A stretch of 64,000 nucleotides of DNA. Origin: Actinomycetales bacterium. Lineage in GTDB: Bacteria; Actinomycetota; Actinomycetes; Actinomycetales; Dermatophilaceae. Every line of letters starts with the position of its first letter. The first letter of the stretch is position 1. The notes under the pieces are model-generated. The model did no database searches and had not been told where the DNA came from. It worked only from the letters and a program-made list of their open reading frames with translations. The stretch is taken from NCBI GenBank assembly GCA_016710645.1, contig JADJVI010000007.1, positions 1-64,000 of the forward strand, written 5' to 3'. Positions 44,182 through 53,273 of this stretch are shown in pieces. The position numbers and the translations under genes are program-made.

Positions 44182-45636
44182 TCAGAGGTTCTTCTGGATC
44201 TCCGCCCACTGGCGCTCGACGTCGTCGAGGCCACCGCACATGAAGAACGCCTGCTCACCGACGTGGTCGTACTCGCCGTCGCAGATCTTGGTGAACGCTT
44301 CGATGGTGTCGGCCAGCGGCACCGTCGAACCCTCGATCCCGGTGAACTGCTTGGCAACGTAGGTGTTCTGGGACAGGAAGCGCTGGATGCGACGAGCGCG
44401 GTTGACGAGGATCTTGTCCTCTTCGGAGAGCTCGTCGATACCGAGGATGGCGATGATGTCCTGGAGTTCCTTGTTGCGCTGCAGGATCTGCTTGACCCGG
44501 ACCGCCGTGTCGTAGTGCGCCTCGGAGATGTAGCGACGGTCGAGGATCCGGCTGGTCGAGGTCAGCGGGTCCACGGCCGGGTAGATACCGAGCGAGGCGA
44601 TCTCACGGGAGAGCTCGGTCGTGGCGTCCAGGTGGGCGAACGTCGTGGCCGGCGCCGGGTCGGTGTAGTCGTCGGCGGGCACGTAGATGGCCTGCATCGA
44701 GGTGATCGAGTGACCACGCGTGGAGGTGATGCGCTCCTGGAGCACACCCATCTCGTCGGCGAGGGTCGGCTGGTAACCCACGGCGGACGGCATCCGGCCC
44801 AGCAGCGTCGAGACCTCGGAGCCGGCCTGGGTGAAGCGGAAGATGTTGTCGATGAACAACAGCACGTCCTGCTTCTGCACGTCGCGGAAGTACTCGGCCA
44901 TGGTGAGTGCCGACAGGGCGACGCGAAGACGGGTGCCCGGGGGCTCGTCCATCTGGCCGAAGACCAGGGCGGTCTGGCCGAGAACGCCGGCCTCTTCCAT
45001 CTCAACGATGAGGTCGTTGCCCTCACGGGTGCGCTCACCGACACCGGCGAACACCGACACACCACCGTGGTCGCGGGCGACACGGGCGATCATCTCCTGG
45101 ATGAGCACCGTCTTGCCCACACCGGCGCCACCGAAGAGGCCGATCTTGCCACCCTGGACGTAGGGGGTCAGCAGGTCGATGACCTTGATACCGGTCTCGA
45201 ACATCTGGGTCTTGGACTCCAGCTGGTCGAACGCCGGGGCGGTGCGGTGGATGCCCCAGCGCTCGGTGACCTCAAGGGTCTCGCCGGGCTCGAGGTTGAG
45301 GCAGTCACCGGTGGTGTTGAACACCTTGCCGAGGGTGACGTCGCCGACCGGCACCGAGATCGGGCCACCGGTGTCGTGGACCGCGATGCCGCGGACCAGA
45401 CCGTCGGTCGGCTGCAGCGAGATCGCACGGACCATGTTGTCGCCGATGTGCTGGGCGACCTCGAGGTTGATGTTCTTCTTCTCGCCGGAGACCTCGACCT
45501 CGGTCTTGAGCAGGTTGTACTGGTTGGGCATCTCGTCGGCGGGGAACTCCACGTCGACGACCGGGCCGATGATGCGCGAAATGCGCCCGACGCCGCCCGA
45601 GCGGGTCTCGGTGTTCTCTGCAATCGTTGCAGTCAT
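44182..45636 (-). CDS. atpD: ATP synthase beta subunit
   Basis: Catalytic F1 subunit of 484 residues. Walker A GLFGGAGVGKTVLIQEMIAR near residue 168, catalytic Glu in GERTREGNDL, Walker B DVLLFIDNIFRFTQAGSEVS and the DELSEEDKILVNRARRI region are intact. ATG 45636 has AAGAGGATC upstream. Highly conserved; it contains no internal copy of the GTATGCCGT motif. Part of the atpIZBEFHAGD-(HIT)-C order. Confidence 0.97.
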   Translation of the reverse strand: MTATIAENTETRSGGVGRISRIIGPVVDVEFPADEMPNQYNLLKTEVEVSGEKKNINLEVAQHIGDNMVRAISLQPTDGLVRGIAVHDTGGPISVPVGDVTLGKVFNTTGDCLNLEPGETLEVTERWGIHRTAPAFDQLESKTQMFETGIKVIDLLTPYVQGGKIGLFGGAGVGKTVLIQEMIARVARDHGGVSVFAGVGERTREGNDLIVEMEEAGVLGQTALVFGQMDEPPGTRLRVALSALTMAEYFRDVQKQDVLLFIDNIFRFTQAGSEVSTLLGRMPSAVGYQPTLADEMGVLQERITSTRGHSITSMQAIYVPADDYTDPAPATTFAHLDATTELSREIASLGIYPAVDPLTSTSRILDRRYISEAHYDTAVRVKQILQRNKELQDIIAILGIDELSEEDKILVNRARRIQRFLSQNTYVAKQFTGIEGSTVPLADTIEAFTKICDGEYDHVGEQAFFMCGGLDDVERQWAEIQKNL

Positions 45637-45663
45637 GGTGATCGGATCCTCTTTCGCGAGTGA

Positions 45664-46557
45664 CTAGGCGGACGCGAGGGCGTCGGCGCCGCCCACGATT
45701 TCGCTGATCTCTTGGGTGATTTCGGCCTGGCGGGCCTGGTTCGCCAGCCGGGTGTAGGTCTTGATGAGGGCGTCGGCGTTGTCGGTGGCCGACTTCATCG
45801 CGCGCTGACGGGCCGCGAGCTCGGAGGCCGCCGCACCCAGCAGACAGGTGTAGATGCGGTGGGTGATGTACTTCGGCAGCAGCGCGCTAAGCACCTCGTC
45901 GACGCTGGGCTCGAAGGCGTAGAGCGGCAGCACGTCGTTCTTGTCCGGCGCTTCACCCTCGACGACCTCCAAGGGCACCAGGCGGATGACCCGGGGCTCC
46001 TGGGTGACCATCGACTTGAACCGCGTGTAGACGATGTGCACCTCGTCGTGGCCGCCCTCGTCGTACTCCATCCGGAAGTCAGCGACCAGACGCTCGCCGA
46101 TCTCCTGCGCGTGCGCGAACTGGGGCGCGTCGGAGAACCCGCTCCATTCCGCCGCGAACTCGCGATGGCGGAACTGGTAGTAGGAGATGACCTTGCGGCC
46201 CACGAGGTAGACGACGACTTCCTTGCCCTCGTCGCGCAACCGCTGGACCAGCTGTTCGCTCTCCTTGATGACCGAGGACGAGTAGCCACCGGCCAGGCCA
46301 CGGTCGCTGGAGATGATCAGCACCGCCGCACGGCGAACCTGCTCGACCTCCGTGGTCAGCATGTGGCTTTCGTTGGAGTACGTCGCCAACGCCGACAGGG
46401 CCTTGGTGAGCGCGTGGGTGTAGGGGCCAGACTCGACGACCCGGCTGCGGGCCTTGACGACGCGGGACGCCGCGATGAGCTCCATCGCCCGAGTGATCTT
46501 CTTGGTCGCCTGGACGGACCGGATGCGCTGGCGGTAGACCCGCATCTGCGCTCCCAT
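45664..46557 (-). CDS. atpG: ATP synthase gamma subunit
   Basis: Central rotor shaft of F1, 297 residues. N-terminal helix MRVYRQRIRSVQATKKITRA and C-terminal MKSATDNADALIKTYTRLAN with ITQEISEIVGGADAL form the coiled coil. ATG 46557 or the ATG four codons later may be used. It lies 27 bp before atpD and 141 bp after atpA; the latter gap holds an inverted motif pair. Confidence 0.96.
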   Translation of the reverse strand: MGAQMRVYRQRIRSVQATKKITRAMELIAASRVVKARSRVVESGPYTHALTKALSALATYSNESHMLTTEVEQVRRAAVLIISSDRGLAGGYSSSVIKESEQLVQRLRDEGKEVVVYLVGRKVISYYQFRHREFAAEWSGFSDAPQFAHAQEIGERLVADFRMEYDEGGHDEVHIVYTRFKSMVTQEPRVIRLVPLEVVEGEAPDKNDVLPLYAFEPSVDEVLSALLPKYITHRIYTCLLGAAASELAARQRAMKSATDNADALIKTYTRLANQARQAEITQEISEIVGGADALASA

Positions 46558-46620
46558 GCTGTGCCGCCTCTCTGTGTTGCGTCGGTTCGTGCGTGTGGTC
46601 GAAGTGCAAAGGCCGGGAGG

Positions 46621-46683
46621 GTATGCCGTCCGGCCGGGTCCCGCCGCCGGGGCGCCACCGCGGAGGTGACGCGCCCGGCATAC
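46621..46683. repeat. Inverted pair of the TATGCCG motif between atpA and atpG
   Basis: GTATGCCGT at 46621-46629 and CGGCATAC at 46676-46683 face each other across a GC-rich 46-base stretch. The core arms pair for eight bases; internal GC repeats could extend a looser structure. Confidence 0.6.
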
Positions 46684-46698
46684 GGGCCCTGGTGGTGC

Positions 46699-48342
46699 CT
46701 AGCGGCGACCCTTGACGATCTGCTCCTGGTGGATGTCGCTGTCGCCCAGCGCCTCGGGGGTGGCCTCGTGGCCGACCTCGACGAGCTGGTCGCTGCCCTC
46801 ACCCGAGAACTGCTTCTTGAATTCGGCGACCGCGGCCTCCAGGCCTGCACGGGTGCTCTGCTCGAACTTCTGGGTCTCGCGGATCGAGGCCAGCAGCCCG
46901 GCGTGCTTGTGGCGCAGGAAGTCGAGGAACTCGGTCTCGAAGCGACGCACGTCCTCGACCGCGACCGAGTCGAGCTGACCGGTGGTGCCGGCCCACACCG
47001 ACACGACCTGCTCCTCGACCGGGTAGGGGTTGCTCTGGCGCTGCTTGAGCAGCTCGACGAGGCGAGCACCCTTGGCCAGCTGGGCACGGGAGGCGGGGTC
47101 GAGGTCGGAGGCGAACATCGCGAAGGCCTCCATGGCGCGGAACTGCGCGAGGTCGAGCTTGAGACGACCCGCGACTTCCTTCATCGCCTTGATCTGGGCG
47201 GCGCCGCCGACACGGGAGACCGACACACCCACGTCGATGGCGGGGCGGACGTTGGCATTGAACAGGTCGGCCTGCAGGTAGATCTGGCCGTCGGTGATGG
47301 AGATGACGTTGGTCGGGATGTAGGCCGACACGTCACCGGCCTTGGTCTCGATGATGGGCAGACCGGTCATCGAGCCCGCGCCCAGGTCGTCGGAGAGCTT
47401 GGCGCAGCGCTCCAGCAGACGCGAGTGCAGGTAGAAGACGTCACCGGGGTAGGCCTCGCGGCCCGGCGGCCGACGCAGCAGCAGCGACACGGCGCGGTAG
47501 GCCTCGGCCTGCTTGGACAGGTCATCGAAGACGATGAGGACGTGCTTGCCGTCGTACATCCAGTGCTGGCCGATGGCCGAGCCCGTGTAGGGGGCGAGGT
47601 ACTTGAAGCCGGCGGCGTCGGACGCGGGGGCCGCGACGATCGTCGTGTAGGCCAGGGCGCCGGCGTCTTCCAGGGTGCCGCGCACGGCCGCGATGGTCGA
47701 GCCCTTCTGGCCGATGGCGACGTAGATGCAGCGAACCTGCTGCTCGGGGTCGCCGGACTCCCAGTTGCGCTTCTGGTTGATGATCGTGTCGACGGCGACC
47801 GTGGTCTTGCCGGTCTGGCGGTCGCCGATGATGAGCTGACGCTGGCCGCGACCGATCGGGGTCATGGCGTCCACGGCCTTGAGGCCGGTCTGCAGCGGCT
47901 GGTGCACCGACTTGCGCTGCATGACCGTGGGGGCCTGCAGTTCCAGCGCGCGGCGGGTGTCAGCGGCGATCTCGCCCAGGCCGTCGATCGGCTGACCCAG
48001 CGGGTTGACCACGCGGCCGAGGAAGGCGTCGCCGACCGGCACCGAGAGCACCTCGCCGGTGCGCTTGACGACCTGACCCTCTTCGATTCCAGCGAACTCG
48101 CCGAGGACGACGACACCGATCTCGTGGACGTCGAGGTTGAGCGCGATGCCCAGGGTGCCGTCCTGGAACTGCAGCAGCTCGTTGGTCATCGCCGAAGGCA
48201 GACCCTCAACGTGCGCGATGCCGTCAGCGGCGTCAACGACCCGACCGACCTCTTCACGGCTGGCCGCGCCCGGCTCGTAGGACTGGACGAACTGGTCCAG
48301 TGCGTCCCGGATCTCCTCCGGACGGATCGTAAGCTCCGTCAT
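46699..48342 (-). CDS. atpA: ATP synthase alpha subunit
   Basis: Non-catalytic nucleotide-binding F1 subunit of 547 residues. Walker A IGDRQTGKTTVAVDTIINQK near residue 173, HVLIVFDDLSKQAEAYRAVS, and the Arg finger region in YIPTNVISITDGQIYLQADL are visible. ATG 48342 has AAGGAG upstream. The C-terminus is about 35 residues longer than the E. coli protein and ends in a hydrophilic tail (SDIHQEQIVKGRR). No motif copy inside the gene. Confidence 0.97.
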   Translation of the reverse strand: MTELTIRPEEIRDALDQFVQSYEPGAASREEVGRVVDAADGIAHVEGLPSAMTNELLQFQDGTLGIALNLDVHEIGVVVLGEFAGIEEGQVVKRTGEVLSVPVGDAFLGRVVNPLGQPIDGLGEIAADTRRALELQAPTVMQRKSVHQPLQTGLKAVDAMTPIGRGQRQLIIGDRQTGKTTVAVDTIINQKRNWESGDPEQQVRCIYVAIGQKGSTIAAVRGTLEDAGALAYTTIVAAPASDAAGFKYLAPYTGSAIGQHWMYDGKHVLIVFDDLSKQAEAYRAVSLLLRRPPGREAYPGDVFYLHSRLLERCAKLSDDLGAGSMTGLPIIETKAGDVSAYIPTNVISITDGQIYLQADLFNANVRPAIDVGVSVSRVGGAAQIKAMKEVAGRLKLDLAQFRAMEAFAMFASDLDPASRAQLAKGARLVELLKQRQSNPYPVEEQVVSVWAGTTGQLDSVAVEDVRRFETEFLDFLRHKHAGLLASIRETQKFEQSTRAGLEAAVAEFKKQFSGEGSDQLVEVGHEATPEALGDSDIHQEQIVKGRR

Positions 48343-48395
48343 CTGCTCTTCTTCTCCTTGAGTCTCGGCGGGTGAGCCGGTCTTCGTTCAGGTCT

Positions 48396-48433
48396 GGTAT
48401 GCCGTCTAGCTCTGGGTATGCCGTGTAGTTCTG
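48396..48433 (+). repeat. Two tandem 19-bp units carrying GTATGCCGT
   Basis: Units 48396-48414 (GGTATGCCGTCTAGCTCTG) and 48415-48433 differ at two positions. They lie between atpH and atpA. It is the only direct tandem arrangement of the 9-mer in the window. Confidence 0.85.
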
Positions 48434-48446
48434 CTGGCGGGTGGGG

Positions 48447-49268
48447 CTAGGAACCGAAGTGGCGCCGCGCCCCTTCCAGCTTGCGCGCGATGGTGCCGTC
48501 GAGGACCTCATCGCCGATCTCGACCCGGATGCCGCCGACGACCGTCGGGTCGACGATGACATTGAGGTGGACCTGCTTGTCATAGATCCGCGTCAGTGCC
48601 GAGACGAGCCGCTCGCGCTGGGTGGCGTCGAGGTCGACAGCGGTCGTGACCGTCGCCGACAACTGGCTGCGCCGGGTCGCGATGATGTCGAGGTAGTCCC
48701 CGATGACCCCGTCGAAGCGGCGCCCGCGCGGAGCGAGGACCGCCTGGCGAGCCAGGCGCACCGTCTCAGGCTGGGCCTTGCCCGACAGCAGCGCGTCGAC
48801 CATCGCGGCCCGGGCGGCCGGGTCGGCCCGGCGGTCGCCCACCGAGTCGCGCAGCGCGTGGTTGCCCGCGACGATGCGCTCGAACCGGAACAACTCGTCC
48901 TCGATCTGGTCGGCGCGGTGGCCCGCTTCGGCCCCTGAGACCAGCGCCTGCACGGCGAAGTTCTCGACGGTGTCGGTGAGGTCACGCTCGGAGGACCAGC
49001 GGTGGGACACCAGGCCGGCGACCAGTCCGATGGCCTGCTCGCCGGCTTTGCCGGTCAGCAGGCGGCGCACGAGCTCACCCTTGGCGCCGGCATCGCGAGT
49101 CGGATCGGTCAGGGCCCGGCGCAGCGAGGCGTTGGAGTCCAACGCCGCGCCGATCCCGAAGAGGTCCTCAGCGAGCGCGGCCGAGCCGGAGGCGCCGGCT
49201 GCGCCGCTCACCAAGGCGTCGAGGGCTTGCTGGCCCGCGGCGACCGCTGCACGTGAGGATCCCTGCAT
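48447..49268 (-). CDS. atpH: ATP synthase delta subunit
   Basis: Peripheral-stalk F1 subunit of 273 residues, the longer actinobacterial form (about 180 in E. coli). The C-terminal half with IYDKQVHLNVIVDPTVVGGI and VRIEIGDE-type VEIGDEVLDGTIARKLEGAR is diagnostic; the N-terminal half is the helical alpha-binding domain with an extra segment. Its ATG shares one base with the atpF stop (TGATG), so translation is coupled. Confidence 0.94.
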   Translation of the reverse strand: MQGSSRAAVAAGQQALDALVSGAAGASGSAALAEDLFGIGAALDSNASLRRALTDPTRDAGAKGELVRRLLTGKAGEQAIGLVAGLVSHRWSSERDLTDTVENFAVQALVSGAEAGHRADQIEDELFRFERIVAGNHALRDSVGDRRADPAARAAMVDALLSGKAQPETVRLARQAVLAPRGRRFDGVIGDYLDIIATRRSQLSATVTTAVDLDATQRERLVSALTRIYDKQVHLNVIVDPTVVGGIRVEIGDEVLDGTIARKLEGARRHFGS

Positions 49269-49858
49269 CAGGAGTCCTTACCGATCTTGACCGGCGCGAT
49301 CTCGCCGGCCTCGAGCTCGGCGAGGAAGCGCTCAACGATGCCCTTCTGGCGGGCCTCGTCGTGCAGCGACTCGCCGACGATGCGGCTGGCCAGGTCGGTC
49401 GAGAGGCGGCCCACCTCACCACGCAGCGAGACGACCGCCTGCTGGCGCTCGGCCTCGATCTGCTTCTGGGCGCTGTCGACGATGCGCGCGGCCTCGGACT
49501 GCGCCTGGGCCCGCATGTCGGCGACGATCTGGGCTCCTTGGGCGCGCGCATCCTCGCGGATCTTGTTGGCCTCGCCGCGCGCATCGGCCAGCTGCGCGTT
49601 GTAGTGGTCGAGCGCAGCCTTGGCCTCGGCCTGAGCCTTTTCGGCCTTGGCGATGCCACCTTCGATGGCGGCAGCACGCTCGGCGTAGATCTGCTCCAGG
49701 CGCGGCACGACCTTGGTCTTCACGACCCAGTACAGGATCGCGAAGGTGACGAGGCTGAAGAAGAACTCAACAGGGTGGGGGATGATCGGGGCTGCGGTCG
49801 CCCAGAATCCGGTCCCCTCGCCCTCGCCGCCAGAGGCGGGGATGATCAGGACGTGCAC
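49268..49858 (-). CDS. atpF: ATP synthase b subunit
   Basis: Peripheral stalk membrane anchor of 196 residues: one transmembrane helix (VEFFFSLVTFAILYWVVKTK, about residues 29-48) and a long charged coiled coil (AAIEGGIAKAEKAQAEAKAA and onward). GTG 49858 has GAGGAGAAG upstream. Overlaps atpH by one base. Confidence 0.95.
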   Translation of the reverse strand: MHVLIIPASGGEGEGTGFWATAAPIIPHPVEFFFSLVTFAILYWVVKTKVVPRLEQIYAERAAAIEGGIAKAEKAQAEAKAALDHYNAQLADARGEANKIREDARAQGAQIVADMRAQAQSEAARIVDSAQKQIEAERQQAVVSLRGEVGRLSTDLASRIVGESLHDEARQKGIVERFLAELEAGEIAPVKIGKDS

Positions 49859-49913
49859 GAGCTTCTCCTCACGAGATGGCGCACTGGGGGGTTACAGGAG
49901 CAGAAGTGCGCCG

Positions 49914-50123
49914 TCAGGCCTTGAAGACGAACGCGAGGGCGATACCGAAGATGGCGAGCGCCTCGGTGATGGCCATGCCGAGGAAGGCGATGGGCTGCAG
50001 CATGCCGCGGGCCTCGGGCTGGCGGGCGACACCATTGATGTAGGCCGCGAAGATGAGGCCGACACCGATGCCGGGGCCGATGGCAGAGAGGCCGTAACCG
50101 AGGATGGCAATGTTGCCGGTCAT
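49914..50123 (-). CDS. atpE: ATP synthase c subunit
   Basis: Rotor-ring proteolipid of 69 residues: two helices joined by the polar loop NGVARQPEARG. The proton-binding carboxylate is Glu54 in GMAITEALAIFGIALAF; the residues that give sodium specificity are not present, so a proton-driven enzyme is expected. The glycine-rich helix 1 (AIGPGIGVGLIFAAY) is typical. Confidence 0.96.
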   Translation of the reverse strand: MTGNIAILGYGLSAIGPGIGVGLIFAAYINGVARQPEARGMLQPIAFLGMAITEALAIFGIALAFVFKA

Positions 50124-50269
50124 GTCGTTTCCATTCCTTTTTCGTTGGTCCCGGCCGGGGTGAGCCCGTCGGGGTCAATCGGGTGGTCGGTGCGGTAGTG
50201 CGGTGCTGCTGATGGAGCAGGTCGTGCGGTCGAACTGGTCGAGCAAGTCCAGCGGGTCAAGCGTGCGGG

Positions 50270-51061
50270 TCAGTGCGAGTCCGCGACTGCACCGGCGATG
50301 TAGAGCGCTGCGAGCAGCGTGAAGACGTAGGCCTGCAGGAACTCGACCAGCATCTCGAACAGCGTCATGACGAAGGCGAAGATCCAGGTCACCCCCCCGG
50401 CGACGACGAGGACGCCGCCGGACTGCAGCATGTACCAGCCACCGGCGATGAACAGCGCCATGAGGATGTGACCGGCGAACATGTTGCCGAACAGTCGCAA
50501 GCCGAGCGTGACCGGCCGGGTGAACAGGTCGGTGATGAGCTCGAGGATGAAGATCGCGGGGATCATGCCTTTGGGCAGGCCCGCGGGGACCAGCGACTTC
50601 CAGTAGCCGAAGAAGCCGTGCTTCTGCATGCCGACGATGTGGAAGATGATCCAGATGATGAGAGCCAGGGCCAGCGGGAAGCCGATCCGGCTCATCGTCG
50701 GATAGTTCGTAAACGGCAACACCCCGAAGAGGTTGTTAACCAGGATGAGCATGAACATCGTGAACAGCAGCGGCACGAAGCGCATGAACTCGTGGCTGCC
50801 GATGAGGTCCTTGGCGATGCCGTTGCGTACCAGCCCGTAGACGCCCTCGGTGGCCATCTGCCCCTTGCTCGGGACAATCGCGCGCTTCTTGGTCGTGGCC
50901 AGGAGGAACCACGAGATGAGGATCACCGACAGCACGGCGAGGAACACCGGGCGCGTGATGGCGGTGGCGTCGTGGCCGATCAACGGCTCCCAGAAGATCC
51001 CGACACCGGGAGGGGTATATCCCTCGCCGCCACCCTCCATACCGAGAGCGAGGATGCTCAC
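50270..51061 (-). CDS. atpB: ATP synthase a subunit
   Basis: Proton-channel subunit of 263 residues with five to six transmembrane helices. The essential Arg is in TLGLRLFGNMFAGHILMALF; the C-terminal LQAYVFTLLAALYIAGAVAD helix is conserved. GTG 51061 is chosen because AAGGAGAG lies just upstream; longer N-terminal extension has no support. Confidence 0.95.
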   Translation of the reverse strand: MSILALGMEGGGEGYTPPGVGIFWEPLIGHDATAITRPVFLAVLSVILISWFLLATTKKRAIVPSKGQMATEGVYGLVRNGIAKDLIGSHEFMRFVPLLFTMFMLILVNNLFGVLPFTNYPTMSRIGFPLALALIIWIIFHIVGMQKHGFFGYWKSLVPAGLPKGMIPAIFILELITDLFTRPVTLGLRLFGNMFAGHILMALFIAGGWYMLQSGGVLVVAGGVTWIFAFVMTLFEMLVEFLQAYVFTLLAALYIAGAVADSH

Positions 51062-51179
51062 AGGACTCTCCTTCGAGTGCTCAGAACCGGGCCTTCGCAG
51101 CAAGCGAAACCTGGTCGATCGTCAAGGTGGCCGGCAGGCGCAACAGGCACCGTTGAACCACAGCGGAAGCGATCTGGTT

Positions 51180-51455
51180 TCAGTGGGTACCGTACCGGAA
51201 CCAGATCAGGTAGAGCGACAGAGCCATCCCCCCGCAGATGCCCAGGACGGCGATCCACGAGGTGCCCAGCCAGTGGTCGAGCAGCCAACCCAGACCGCCG
51301 TAGACAGCCGGGCCGGTCAGCAAATAGGCGATCGAGCGCCAGGCCGCGTCCGCTTCGCGCTGGTTGACGCGGGCCAGAGCATCCTTGGCGGCCTGTTCTT
51401 GCGCCTTGCGGGCCGATTCGGGAGTTTCGGGGGTGGGTGGCGTGGCGTTCGTCAC
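51180..51455 (-). CDS. AtpZ/AtpI-like small membrane protein of the ATP synthase operon
   Basis: 91-residue protein with a charged N-terminal half (KAQEQAAKDALARVNQREAD) and two transmembrane helices (SIAYLLTGPAVYGGLGWLLD, WIAVLGICGGMALSLYLIW). The arrangement matches AtpZ-type proteins, implicated in c-ring assembly or magnesium/calcium flux in other bacteria. GTG 51455. Lies between the AtpI-like gene and atpB. Confidence 0.85.
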   Translation of the reverse strand: MTNATPPTPETPESARKAQEQAAKDALARVNQREADAAWRSIAYLLTGPAVYGGLGWLLDHWLGTSWIAVLGICGGMALSLYLIWFRYGTH

Positions 51456-51530
51456 GACGAGTCCTTCCGACCGTCTGGGGCCGATTCGAGCCCTGGTGCA
51501 CCCGATCTGGGTGGGCAGCGGTGACCAGAA

Positions 51531-52022
51531 TCACGCGTGCTGTCCACTCTGTGGCGTGTCGCTGTCCGCGCCATTCGCACGCGGGTCGAAGGCGAAAATG
51601 CGCAGGCGCTTGTAAGCCCGCATCTCGAAGAAGAGCCACACCAAGGTGCAGATGGTGATCGTGACTCCCACGGCATACCCGTTGACCCACGACGCGTCCC
51701 GCAGCAGGAACATCGCCAGCCCGAGCGCGAGCACCTTGGCGGTGTAGGTGACCATGACGATCGCCATGACCGTGGTCGGCGCGAGGTGCGCGGTGCGCTT
51801 CATGACCACGAGGCTGACGGTGAAGAACGCGATGACGAGGAACGCACCGAAGGCAGCCGACCAGCCGGCCTTGACCCCAGAGAAGAGCGCGACGACGACA
51901 CAGACCACGGCCACAACAGAGGTCGGGATGATCGATCCCTGGAGCAGTTCGGCGTAAGCGTCGCTCTGCCCGTCGGCGGACTCGCGCGCGGTCGGCCGCT
52001 GGGGCTCGGGCGAAGGGGTCAT
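51531..52022 (-). CDS. atpI: ATP synthase I-like membrane protein
   Basis: 163-residue protein with four transmembrane helices (for example TSVVAVVCVVVALFSGVKAG and GYAVGVTITICTLVWLFFEM) and soluble tails, the layout of AtpI, which helps c-ring assembly. Start ATG 52022 (MTPSPEPQRPTARESADG) leaves a hydrophilic N-terminus. First gene of the atp operon proper. It carries one GTATGCCGT (51670) encoding Tyr-Ala-Val within a membrane helix. Confidence 0.85.
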   Translation of the reverse strand: MTPSPEPQRPTARESADGQSDAYAELLQGSIIPTSVVAVVCVVVALFSGVKAGWSAAFGAFLVIAFFTVSLVVMKRTAHLAPTTVMAIVMVTYTAKVLALGLAMFLLRDASWVNGYAVGVTITICTLVWLFFEMRAYKRLRIFAFDPRANGADSDTPQSGQHA

Positions 52023-52133
52023 CGGCTGCTTTCGTCGGGGTGGGCAGGGGCCCAAGCTGGGAACGCGACGTGCGGCTCCCGCGGGCTTCTCAGCGCTTGT
52101 GAAAGCTATCACAAGCGTCCTGGGAGCGACCAG

Positions 52134-53240
52134 TCAGCTCGGCGGCACCTTCGGGGGGAACCACTTCGGCAGGTATGCCGTGAACACCGCGGCTACGGCG
52201 GCCGCCACCCCGATCGCCACCACCGAAAGCCAGCCACGGTAGAAGGCCAGCGAGACCGTTCCGAGGGCCAACACGGCCGCCCACAGGTAGAGGATGAGCA
52301 CGGCAGCGCGGTGACCGTGGCCGATGGCGAGCATCCGGTGGTGCAGATGCTTGGCATCCGGCTGCCAGGGGCGCTGGCCGGCGCGGGTGCGGCGCAGCAC
52401 TGCCAGCAGCATGTCGAGGAAGGGCAGCGACAGCACCGCCAGAGGCGCAAGGATCGGCAGCAACGCGGCGGTCAACTGGTCACCACTGACCGAGCTCGGA
52501 TCGACGCTGCCGGTGAGCGAGATCGTCGCGGCCGCCAAGAGCAGGCCCAGCAGCAGCGCCCCCGAGTCGCCCATGAACAGCCGGGCCGGGTTGAAGTTGT
52601 GCGGGAGGAAACCGAGGCAACACCCGAAGGTCGCCGCCGTGACGAAGGTCGCCGTCGAGAAGACGTTGGGCGGATCGTAGGTGTGCGACAGCACGTAGGA
52701 GTACACGAAGAAGGCGAAGCCAGCGATGGCGACGATCCCGGCTGCAAGACCGTCCAACCCGTCGATGAAGTTGACCGCGTTGGTCGTCGCCAACACGACG
52801 AAGACCGTGACCGCTACCAGCACCGGGCCGGGCAGGACCGTGCTGGTGCCGAAGAACGGCACCGACAGCATGACGACGCCCTTGTACGCCATGACCCCGG
52901 CCGCGAGCACCTGCCCGGCGAACTTGGCCCACCAGTCGAGTTCGCGCACGTCATCGAGCGCGCCGACCGCCACGATGATCGCTGCTCCGAGCAGCACGCC
53001 GGTCATCTGGCCGCTGGCGTAAACCCCCTTGAGATAGGGCAATTCCCGCGCGACGAGGGTCGCGGCCGCGAATCCGAGGAAGATCGCCACTCCCCCGAGG
53101 CGGGGAATCGGCACCCGATGGACGTCGCGCTCCCGCAGCGGGGTCACCGCGCCGAAGACGACTGCGAGGGCTCGCACCAGAGGGGTCGCCACATAGGTCA
53201 CCGCCATGGCGACGACGGCGATCAGCAGGTACTCGCGCAC
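52134..53240 (-). CDS. Undecaprenyl/decaprenyl-phosphate sugar-1-phosphate transferase (WecA/MraY family)
   Basis: Polytopic enzyme of 368 residues with about ten transmembrane helices that moves a sugar-1-phosphate (usually GlcNAc) from UDP to polyprenyl phosphate, the first step of teichoic acid, arabinogalactan or polysaccharide linkage. Signature motifs are GALDDVRELDWWAKF, NFIDGLDGLAAG, RLFMGDSGALLLG and the WecA-type DAKHLHHRMLAIGHG (not the MraY variant). Upstream of atpI and downstream of glyA on the same strand, an order common in Actinobacteria. Confidence 0.92.
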   Translation of the reverse strand: MREYLLIAVVAMAVTYVATPLVRALAVVFGAVTPLRERDVHRVPIPRLGGVAIFLGFAAATLVARELPYLKGVYASGQMTGVLLGAAIIVAVGALDDVRELDWWAKFAGQVLAAGVMAYKGVVMLSVPFFGTSTVLPGPVLVAVTVFVVLATTNAVNFIDGLDGLAAGIVAIAGFAFFVYSYVLSHTYDPPNVFSTATFVTAATFGCCLGFLPHNFNPARLFMGDSGALLLGLLLAAATISLTGSVDPSSVSGDQLTAALLPILAPLAVLSLPFLDMLLAVLRRTRAGQRPWQPDAKHLHHRMLAIGHGHRAAVLILYLWAAVLALGTVSLAFYRGWLSVVAIGVAAAVAAVFTAYLPKWFPPKVPPS

Positions 53241-53273
53241 GCTCCGGCTCGGCCTTCTCCCGCCGCCCCTAGG

